A stretch of DNA of 5,036 bases from Candidatus Omnitrophota bacterium (lineage in GTDB: Bacteria > Omnitrophota > Gorgyraeia > 2-01-FULL-45-10), in assembly GCA_026387115.1 (NCBI GenBank), contig JAPLMI010000102.1, positions 1-5,036 of the forward strand, read 5' to 3'. The position numbers were made by a program, and so were the translations under genes. The notes beneath the pieces were generated by a model. The model worked only from the letters and a program-made list of their open reading frames with translations. It did no database searches and was not told the DNA's origin. Positions 1-5,036 of the stretch are shown here, piece by piece. Numbering within the stretch: the stretch's first letter is position 1; every line of letters starts with the position of its first letter.

Positions 1-573
1 ACGGATGGGACGCGCGATATATTAAAAGATACGAAGTTTGACGGCCGGGTGAAGATATTTTACCATGACAGGAATATGGGTAAGGGCGCCGCGCTTCGCA
101 CGGGGTTCGGGCATGTAAGCGGGGATGTCGTGGCGGTGCAGGACGCGGACCTTGAATACGATCCCGATGAGTTCATCCAGATGATAAAACCGATCCGGGA
201 CGGCATGGCCGATGTAGTATACGGGTCGAGGCTGTCAGGGGGGAAACCTCAAAGGGTCTACCTCTTCTGGCACAAGGTCGGCAACAATTTCCTGACGTTT
301 CTAGCCAACTTTCTTTACAACTCCACTCTGTCGGACATGGAGACGTGTTATAAGATGTTCAGAAAAGATATCATAGACAGGATATCCATAAGATCGAACG
401 GTTTTTCGGTTGAGCCGGAGCTGACGGCTAAGGTGCTGAAAGATAAGAATATAAGGGTTTACGAAATGCCCATATCTTATTACGGGCGCAGTTACGCCGA
501 GGGAAAGAAGATATCGTGGAAGCACGGCTTTGGGGCGATATGGGCATTATTAAAATATAGGTTCGTTAACTGA
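1..573 (+). CDS. Family-2 glycosyltransferase, DPM1/DPG-synthase-like (5' end cut by window)
   Basis: Probable cytoplasmic or membrane-associated GT-A glycosyltransferase that moves a sugar from a nucleotide donor to an acceptor, often polyprenyl phosphate in this subgroup. The frame is open from base 1, and the residues before the GTG at 49 (TDGTRDIL) match the end of the family's DDGSTDGT motif. The gene therefore begins upstream, with roughly 45 residues missing, and the GTG is internal. In the visible 190 residues: the NMGKGAALRTGF segment, the DAD metal/nucleotide motif (D48, D50) followed by LEYDPDEF, GSRLSGG at 75-81, DMETCYKMF at 112-120, FSVEPELTAK near 135-144, and a C-terminal PISYYGRSYAEGKKI segment with the expected W. 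No C-terminal membrane segments follow, so it is the short soluble type. The stop overlaps the next ATG by one base. Family assignment is firm; donor and acceptor are unknown. Confidence 0.93.
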   Translation, partial: TDGTRDILKDTKFDGRVKIFYHDRNMGKGAALRTGFGHVSGDVVAVQDADLEYDPDEFIQMIKPIRDGMADVVYGSRLSGGKPQRVYLFWHKVGNNFLTFLANFLYNSTLSDMETCYKMFRKDIIDRISIRSNGFSVEPELTAKVLKDKNIRVYEMPISYYGRSYAEGKKISWKHGFGAIWALLKYRFVN

Positions 574-1958
574 TGAAAGTACTGTTGGTCAAGCCTTACA
601 ATAAGAGCGACCATATCCAGCCGTCGTTGGGGCTGGGGTATCTCGCGGGGGCTATCCGCAAGTCACACGACGTCAGGATACTCGACTGCATTAAGGATAA
701 TGTTGACGCGAACAGGCTGGGAGATTTCATAAAAGATTTCAAGCCCGACGTCCTGGGGCTTCAGTGCTATACCTTCGATCTAAGTTTTGTGGACGAGGCC
801 CTGAAGAAGGCAAAGTCTCAAAACAAAAACATGGTGACGGTCATCGGCGGGCCCCACCCTTCGGCCGCGGCCAGGGAGACGATGGACGTTTTTAAGGGCC
901 GCCTCGACTTCTGCTTTGCCGGAGAGGCGGAGATCGGGCTGGCCAGGCTTCTGGAATCGCTCGAGAAGGACAATGGCGATTATAATGCTATCCCCGGTCT
1001 TGTATGGCGCGAAGGCGATACGGTGAGGTCTAATCCGAAGTCGGTGGTAGACGACCTGGACAGCCTCGGAATGCCGGCGTGGGACCTCATACGGCCGGAA
1101 GAGTATCCGGAGTCCCAGCACGGCGCCTTCTTCAAGAATTTTCCCATCGCGCCGATAGTGATTACGAGAGGATGCCCCTATCAGTGCACATTCTGCGCGG
1201 GGCATACCGTCTCAGGTAAAAGGGTGCGGCGAAGGTCAGTCGATAACGTTCTCGAGGAGCTCGCCTACCTCAATAAGAAGCGCGGCATAAAGGAGTTCCT
1301 GGTTACGGACGATAACTTCACGCTGGACATATCCTACGCGAAGGAATTTTTGAGAAGGTTGAAGTCGCTCGGCCTCGGAATGAGCTGGGCTGTCCCGAAC
1401 GGTGTAAGGATGGACGCGCTCGACGAAGAGCTGCTCGGTCTTATGAAGGAGACCGGCTTGTATATAATATCTCTCGGCATCGAGTCGGGATCCGACAGGA
1501 TCCTCGGCGCGATGAAAAAGCAGATCACCGTGGCCAGGATCCGTAAATGCGTGGGCATGATACACGATGCCGGCATAGATATCTCGGGATTTTTTATAGT
1601 CGGTTTTCCGGGCGAGACGGTTGAATCGATCAAGGATACGATAAAATTGTCTCTGGAACTACCTCTTGTAAGGGCCAACTTCTTTACGTATCTTCCGTTT
1701 CCCGGGTCCGAAAGCTACGAACGCCTGCGGTCCGATAACGAGTTGGCGGATATAGACTGGAAGCATTTCTATTTTATGAACGCCTCGTATACGCCGAAAG
1801 GGATGACGAGAAAGACTCTTAAAAATCTGCAGAGGCTCGCGTTCGCGAAATTTTACCTGAGGCCGCGCGTAATTCTTTACAATCTGAAGTCGATCCAGTC
1901 ATTCAGGCATCTTCTGTTTTTGATAAAGCGATTTTTTAACTGGATAGTGTTTAATTGA
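573..1958 (+). CDS. B12-binding-domain radical SAM protein (BchE/MiaB-like fold)
   Basis: A complete 461-residue enzyme. Residues about 1-165 form a Rossmann-like cobalamin-binding-type domain (MKVLLVKP start, PSLGLGYLAGAI at 17-28, IGGPHPS at 91-97, FAGEAE at 115-120). Residues about 190-400 are the radical SAM barrel, with the [4Fe-4S] motif CPYQCTFC (C201, C205, C208), the strand VTDDNFT near 244-250, the SAM-contact segment LGIESGSDRIL at 301-311 and FFIVGFPGET at 340-349. Enzymes of this class use SAM, and often cobalamin, for radical methylation, cyclisation or other C-C and C-H chemistry. The cobalamin-ligand DxHxxG motif is not visible, as in many members of the BchE-type class, so B12 use is inferred from domain layout only. 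The C-terminal 60 residues are basic and aromatic-rich (FRHLLFLIKRFFNWIVF) and could contact membrane. Its place between glycosyltransferases suggests action on a lipid, lipid carrier or sugar. No specific substrate can be named. The ATG overlaps the upstream stop (TGATG), with only a weak Shine-Dalgarno. Confidence 0.94.
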   Translation: MKVLLVKPYNKSDHIQPSLGLGYLAGAIRKSHDVRILDCIKDNVDANRLGDFIKDFKPDVLGLQCYTFDLSFVDEALKKAKSQNKNMVTVIGGPHPSAAARETMDVFKGRLDFCFAGEAEIGLARLLESLEKDNGDYNAIPGLVWREGDTVRSNPKSVVDDLDSLGMPAWDLIRPEEYPESQHGAFFKNFPIAPIVITRGCPYQCTFCAGHTVSGKRVRRRSVDNVLEELAYLNKKRGIKEFLVTDDNFTLDISYAKEFLRRLKSLGLGMSWAVPNGVRMDALDEELLGLMKETGLYIISLGIESGSDRILGAMKKQITVARIRKCVGMIHDAGIDISGFFIVGFPGETVESIKDTIKLSLELPLVRANFFTYLPFPGSESYERLRSDNELADIDWKHFYFMNASYTPKGMTRKTLKNLQRLAFAKFYLRPRVILYNLKSIQSFRHLLFLIKRFFNWIVFN

Positions 1959-2308
1959 TGAAAAACAATATATTCAAGATAGCGTTCGCGGTATGGGTCG
2001 TTTTATGGGCATGGTTTCTTGTAAGAGAGCTTTTTGTAAAAGATAATATCGATACCTACAGGGCCCTTTTGCAAAGATCGCTCGAGGGCAAACGCTCATA
2101 TGTTACGGGCGACAAGCTGTACGAATTCCTGATGTTCTGTAAGGGCAAGATGCCGGATCACTCGAGCTATAAAATAGTCGGCCTGGAAGACGGGTCGATT
2201 GAAAAGAGAAGGGCGGTATACTACCTGTATCCGCATCTCGAATCGAATGAGCCTGCGTACATACTCGACACTCAAAAATATATCTTGAAGAAGAACGACG
2301 GAGCCTGA
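1958..2308 (+). CDS. Small single-pass membrane protein of unknown function
   Basis: A 116-residue protein that I do not recognise as a named family. Residues 7-25 form one hydrophobic, tryptophan-rich helix (IAFAVWVVLWAWFLVREL) behind a short KNN-K head, so it is likely a signal anchor with the rest outside the cytoplasm. The remaining 90 residues are soluble and include GKRSYVTGDKLYEFLMFCKGKMP (44-66) and RRAVYYLYPHLESNEPAYILD (84-104), which would suit a small alpha/beta domain. I chose the ATG at 1958, which shares one base with the radical SAM stop (TGATG) just as at 573; an in-frame TTG one codon earlier (1955) is less likely. It ends two bases before the GT-C gene, so it may be that enzyme's partner or regulator; this is inference from position. 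Coding is supported by the full-length open frame, tight spacing and a composition like the neighbours. Confidence 0.82.
   Translation: MKNNIFKIAFAVWVVLWAWFLVRELFVKDNIDTYRALLQRSLEGKRSYVTGDKLYEFLMFCKGKMPDHSSYKIVGLEDGSIEKRRAVYYLYPHLESNEPAYILDTQKYILKKNDGA
2300..2303 (+). promoter_or_regulatory. Ribosome binding site (GGAG) for the TTG start at 2311
   Basis: GGAG lies inside the last codons of the small membrane protein gene, seven bases before the TTG at 2311. The spacing is ideal and supports this rare start codon. The first in-frame ATG lies well inside the coding sequence (codon 24), after the first membrane helix, which makes it a poor alternative. Confidence 0.7.
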
Positions 2309-2310
2309 CC

Positions 2311-3690
2311 TTGGAATTGATAAATTTATTTCTCTATATTTCGCTTGCCATTCTCATCGGGTTCAATATATTGCGCCTTATGACTTTTAAAAAACGCTGC
2401 CTCTATCTCCCGGAGGAGATGGCTTTATCTTTAGGACTCGGCATCGGATTCATAAGCCTCCAGATGCTTTTATATCATTTTTTAAAGATAAAGTTTAGCA
2501 TATTGACTATAGTGATCCTATGGGCCGCATTGCCCGTATTGAACTACCTCTTGCCTAAAAGGAAAGCCGGTTTTGAACAGATATCCGGCCAGTCCGGCGG
2601 AAACGGTACCGGACATAGAGTATTAAACGTTTTTTTGGCGTCCGGAATAATATTCGAAATCTCATATGCCTTCTTCAGGGCGCTTATTAAACCGATAGAA
2701 TCATACGACGCGGTGGCGATATACGCGATAAAGTCTAAAATATTCTTCCTGACAAAATCCATACCGCAAGGCTATTTTGGCGGTCTTGGCAGCATCTTTC
2801 CGCACCCGGATTACCCCCTTAATATCCCGTTATTCCAGAGCTTCATCTATCTGGGGCTATCTTCTTTGAACGACCAGCTCGTGAAGGTGATATACCCTCT
2901 GTATTTCCTCGCGATATTGGTTTTGTTTTATTACGCGATACGACGCTTCGCGAGCTCTACATACGCGCTTCTATTTACCTTTGTCCTGGCAGGTATTCCG
3001 CAGTTCAACGCGTATGCGGCGAACGCCTATCTCGACCTTCCCCTGGCGTTTTATTGTTTTGCGGCCGCGCTATTCCTGTTCAGATGGCTCGAGGAGAGCC
3101 GCAATACCCGGTTTCTGATAATATCGGCCGTCATGGCCGGCCTCGCGGGCTGGACGAAGAACGAAGGGTTGATGTACTGCGCGGTGTATCTAATATTAAT
3201 CCTCGTCTTTTTTATATTGAATATCAAAAAGGTGACATTGAAGGAAGTCCGGACCCTAGCCCTCTACGCGGTTATCATATCCTTAATTTTGGCGCCGTGG
3301 ATATATATAAAGAAAGTCTACGGCCTGGTGAATACCGATGTGGGCGAAATTAGCCTGAACCCGCTGGGTCTATTAAGGCAAAGCGATAAGATGCTTCCGA
3401 TTTTTTATGAATTTCAAAGGCAGGTATTCGGGCCTAAAAAATGGAATATATTCTGGATCGCTGCGCTCGCCGCCTTTATTCTGAATTTCAAGAATTGCTT
3501 TACCGGAATACAAAGATATATAACGATATTTCTTGCGCTTACCGTATCAGGATACATATTCATCTATCTGATATCGCCGATAGATATCAACTTTTTCCTG
3601 AAAAAGACATGGTCGAGGTTCCTCGTCCAGTTTACGCCGATCGCGGTCTACTGGCTTGCGGCGGTCTTAAAAGAGGATGCGAAAGAATGA
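2311..3690 (+). CDS. Multi-pass GT-C membrane glycosyltransferase, family-39/ArnT/PMT-like
   Basis: A 459-residue integral membrane protein with about 10-12 predicted helices (for example near 5-23, 36-57, 62-81, 104-123, 191-210, 241-258, 287-304, 316-333, 403-421 and 437-453). A long loop after the fourth helix carries the expected GT-C signature: SYDA at 131-134, with D133 as the likely catalytic or metal-coordinating acid, then HPDYPLNIPLFQSF at 165-178. Later conserved-looking patches are YLDLPLAFY (240-248), GWTKNEG (280-286) and TWSRFLVQFTPIAVYW (433-448). GT-C enzymes take a sugar from a polyprenyl-phosphate donor and attach it to a lipid, glycan or protein on the outer face of the inner membrane. 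The upstream GT2 could make such a donor, an attractive but unproven pairing. It lacks the large periplasmic C-terminal domain of ArnT. The start is a TTG with a good GGAG site; the stop overlaps the next gene by four bases (ATGA). Fold assignment is good; sugar and acceptor are unknown. Confidence 0.87.
   Translation: MELINLFLYISLAILIGFNILRLMTFKKRCLYLPEEMALSLGLGIGFISLQMLLYHFLKIKFSILTIVILWAALPVLNYLLPKRKAGFEQISGQSGGNGTGHRVLNVFLASGIIFEISYAFFRALIKPIESYDAVAIYAIKSKIFFLTKSIPQGYFGGLGSIFPHPDYPLNIPLFQSFIYLGLSSLNDQLVKVIYPLYFLAILVLFYYAIRRFASSTYALLFTFVLAGIPQFNAYAANAYLDLPLAFYCFAAALFLFRWLEESRNTRFLIISAVMAGLAGWTKNEGLMYCAVYLILILVFFILNIKKVTLKEVRTLALYAVIISLILAPWIYIKKVYGLVNTDVGEISLNPLGLLRQSDKMLPIFYEFQRQVFGPKKWNIFWIAALAAFILNFKNCFTGIQRYITIFLALTVSGYIFIYLISPIDINFFLKKTWSRFLVQFTPIAVYWLAAVLKEDAKE
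3672..3677 (+). promoter_or_regulatory. Ribosome binding site (AGAGGA) for the HAD phosphatase
   Basis: AGAGGA lies nine bases before the ATG at 3687, inside the end of the GT-C gene. It supports 3687 as the true start and not the in-frame ATG at 3441, which would put 82 residues of out-of-frame membrane-gene translation ahead of the HAD domain. Confidence 0.6.
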
Positions 3691-4277
3691 AGGCGGTATT
3701 TATCGACAGGGACGGCGTTATCAATAGAGACCCGGGCGGATGGACGAAATATAATTACGTAACGAGGTGGAGCGAGTTTCAGTTCATACCAGGCGCGACC
3801 GAGGCGATAAGTAAGCTCAATAGAAACGGCTTTGAGATCATAGTGATATCCAACCAGGCCGGCGTGAATAAAGGGTATTTTTCCAGGGAAGAACTTAAAA
3901 CAGTGACCAAGAGGATGCTCGAGGAGATCAATAAAAACGGCGGCAGGATAGAGGAGGTATATTACTGCATCCACAGGGACGAGGATAACTGCGACTGCAG
4001 AAAACCGAAGACGGGCCTCCTCGAAAAGGCGGCCGCTAAATTCGGCATCGAGCTCGATAAGACCTATTTTATCGGCGACAGCGAGGTCGATGTCGTAGCC
4101 GGCAGGCGGGCCGGGTGCAAAACGATATTCGTCCTGTCCGGCAAGACGTCGCTTGGTGAGATGGAGAAGTGGCGCGAAAAGCCGGATTATATTTTTAATG
4201 ACCTGATGGGTGCGGTCGATTGGATGCTTAAAAAGGAAAAGAGAAGATCCGTCAGGGCATCGAGGAGGGGTAAATGA
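3687..4277 (+). CDS. gmhB: HAD-IIIA phosphatase, D,D-heptose 1,7-bisphosphate 7-phosphatase (GmhB) family
   Basis: A 196-residue cytoplasmic phosphatase, the usual GmhB length. GmhB removes the 7-phosphate of D-glycero-D-manno-heptose 1,7-bisphosphate to give the 1-phosphate, which is then activated as ADP- or GDP-heptose. All HAD motifs are present: DRDGVIN at 7-13 (nucleophile D7, acid/base D9), SNQAG at 55-59 (S55), CRKPK at 104-108 and GDSEVD at 130-135 (D131, D135). The GmhB-type zinc site is intact as C94-x-H96 and C102-x-C104, which separates it from minimal histidinol-phosphatase-like relatives. I set the start at the ATG at 3687, which overlaps the GT-C stop (ATGA) and begins exactly at the conserved MKAVFIDRDG; a longer upstream frame reads through the GT-C gene out of frame. 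The basic C-terminal tail (about 182-196) overlies the ribosome binding site of the next gene. No other heptose genes are in the window, so the heptose role rests on family; another sugar bisphosphate is possible. Confidence 0.9.
   Translation: MKAVFIDRDGVINRDPGGWTKYNYVTRWSEFQFIPGATEAISKLNRNGFEIIVISNQAGVNKGYFSREELKTVTKRMLEEINKNGGRIEEVYYCIHRDEDNCDCRKPKTGLLEKAAAKFGIELDKTYFIGDSEVDVVAGRRAGCKTIFVLSGKTSLGEMEKWREKPDYIFNDLMGAVDWMLKKEKRRSVRASRRGK
4264..4268 (+). promoter_or_regulatory. Strong ribosome binding site (GGAGG) for the sugar-nucleotide epimerase
   Basis: GGAGG, within a longer purine run GAGGAGGGG at 4262-4270, lies five bases before the ATG at 4274. It is the strongest Shine-Dalgarno in the window and sits inside the last codons of the phosphatase gene, where it also dictates the SRRGK tail. 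Confidence 0.75.
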
Positions 4278-5036
4278 GGATTCTCATAACGGGCGGGGCC
4301 GGAATGGTCGGAAGCCACGCGGCGGAATATTACGCGCGGCGCGGCGAGGAGGTCGTGGTATTGGACAATTTAATGCGCTCCAAACTTTTCGGCTACGATA
4401 AAAAGAGCGTGGAATTCAACTGGAATTATCTGGCTAAATACAAGAATGTATTAAGGGTGAAGGGCGACGTAAGAGAAAAAGCCGATGTGTTAAAAGCGAT
4501 AGGTAAAGGTGTCGATCTCTGTATTCACACCGCGGGTCAGCCCGGCGTGGGCCTTTCCTGCAAGGAGCCCTTGGAGGATTTCAGCATCAACGCGTTCGGG
4601 ACATTGAATGTCCTCGAGGCCCTGAGAAAGACTTCGAAAGACGCAAGTCTGGTCTATTGCTCTACCAATAAAGTCTTCGGCGAAAATGTCGACAAAATAA
4701 AATTGAAGGAACTTGCGAAAAGATACATTTACGAAGGAGCGGGCGGCGTGGCCGAGGATATGCCGATAGACCTCACCGGCCATACGCCTTACGGCGCCAG
4801 CAAATATACGGGAGATATCTATACGCAGGAATACGCCCGTATATACGGCATGAGGACGGCCGTCTTCAGGATGAGCTGCACGTATGGCATACGTCAATTC
4901 GGTTTCGAGGACCAGGGATGGGTGGCGCATTTCGTTATATCGAATCTTATTAAAAGGCCTGTGACGATATTCGGAAACGGCAAGCAGGTGAGGGATTTAT
5001 TGTATGTCGAAGACTTGATAGATGCCTTCGATAAAT
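4274..5036 (+). CDS. NAD-dependent sugar-nucleotide epimerase, CDP-paratose/CDP-tyvelose 2-epimerase-like (3' end cut by window)
   Basis: Extended short-chain dehydrogenase/reductase; 254 residues are visible of a usual 330-350. RfbE/TyvE enzymes interconvert CDP-paratose and CDP-tyvelose at C2 using bound NAD, for 3,6-dideoxyhexoses of surface polysaccharides. Visible are the NAD-binding GGAGMVG at 7-13, acidic D31 in VVVLDNLMRS at strand 2 (NAD rather than NADP), GDVRE at 64-68, HTAGQPGV at 85-92, STNKVFG at 130-136, and the catalytic Y173-x3-K177 in TPYGASK. The STNKV motif, and the later run RQFGFEDQGWVAHF (207-220) with FGNGKQVRDLLYVEDLI (233-249), match the TyvE subgroup better than UDP-glucose 4-epimerases or dTDP-glucose dehydratases, which is why I prefer it. 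The region between STNKV and YGASK (137-170) differs from TyvE as I remember it. No CDP-sugar genes (ascA/ascB, rfbH, rfbS types) are visible, so the exact substrate is open. The start overlaps the phosphatase stop by four bases (ATGA). Confidence 0.88.
   Translation, partial: MRILITGGAGMVGSHAAEYYARRGEEVVVLDNLMRSKLFGYDKKSVEFNWNYLAKYKNVLRVKGDVREKADVLKAIGKGVDLCIHTAGQPGVGLSCKEPLEDFSINAFGTLNVLEALRKTSKDASLVYCSTNKVFGENVDKIKLKELAKRYIYEGAGGVAEDMPIDLTGHTPYGASKYTGDIYTQEYARIYGMRTAVFRMSCTYGIRQFGFEDQGWVAHFVISNLIKRPVTIFGNGKQVRDLLYVEDLIDAFDK

Noticed and set aside
49..51. GTG as the start of the GT2 gene
   Set aside because: The frame is open to base 1 and the preceding residues complete the family's conserved DGT motif, so the true start lies outside the window.
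780..1678. Three overlapping minus-strand open frames (780-1205, 1236-1565, 1334-1678)
   Set aside because: They lie opposite the well-supported radical SAM gene, have no recognisable domains, and read as low-quality Arg/His/Pro-rich shadows of its codon bias.
3054..3353. Plus-strand 99-codon frame inside the GT-C gene
   Set aside because: It is an alternate-frame shadow of a membrane protein with continuous conserved segments; the translation is Arg/Gly/Pro-rich without any motif.
3441..3686. An 82-residue N-terminal extension of the phosphatase from an ATG at 3441
   Set aside because: It overlaps the GT-C coding sequence out of frame, resembles no domain, and the HAD family begins at MKAVFIDRDG at 3687 with its own ribosome binding site.
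3672..4280. Possible terminator or promoter at the GT-C/phosphatase/epimerase junctions
   Set aside because: There are no intergenic bases at either junction and I see no GC-rich hairpin followed by a T run.
961..4620. Recurring CTCGAG hexamers across the window
   Set aside because: They fall at in-frame Leu-Glu codon pairs in different genes, have no regular spacing, and fit codon preference rather than a repeat or site array.
4490..4930. Minus-strand 146-codon open frame at the right end
   Set aside because: It is antisense to the clear NAD-dependent epimerase on the plus strand, which has its own strong ribosome binding site and catalytic motifs.

Overview
The window is a fully coding, plus-strand stretch of what looks like a bacterial cell-surface polysaccharide or glycolipid gene cluster. 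It has five genes with almost no spacing between them: (1) the 3' part of a family-2 glycosyltransferase, cut by the left window edge; (2) a complete BchE-type radical SAM enzyme with an N-terminal cobalamin-binding-like domain; (3) a small single-pass membrane protein of unknown function; (4) a multi-pass GT-C / family-39-type membrane glycosyltransferase; (5) a GmhB-type HAD phosphatase. A sixth gene, a CDP-paratose/CDP-tyvelose 2-epimerase-like NAD-dependent sugar-nucleotide epimerase, starts at 4274 and runs off the right edge.

Four of the five junctions overlap: 1-base TGATG at 573 and at 1958, and 4-base ATGA at 3687 and at 4274. The remaining junction has only a 2-base gap, before a TTG start with a good Shine-Dalgarno. 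This is the layout of one long, translationally coupled operon whose promoter and terminator both lie outside the window. I saw no RNA genes, mobile elements, CRISPR arrays, terminators or intergenic regulatory regions.

Together the genes cover sugar-nucleotide supply (phosphatase, epimerase), sugar transfer at the cytoplasmic face (GT2, probably to a polyprenyl-phosphate or a nucleotide-sugar acceptor), and transfer by an integral membrane enzyme using a lipid-linked donor (GT-C). The radical SAM enzyme may modify the lipid or sugar. This grouping is inferred from family membership and order; no substrate can be read from the sequence.

The organism is a bacterium of intermediate GC content that uses ATA (Ile) and AGG/AGA (Arg) freely. 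That codon style, with dense GT/radical SAM/GT-C operons, resembles uncultivated lineages such as Candidatus Omnitrophota or nearby groups, but this is an impression from composition and not a placement.
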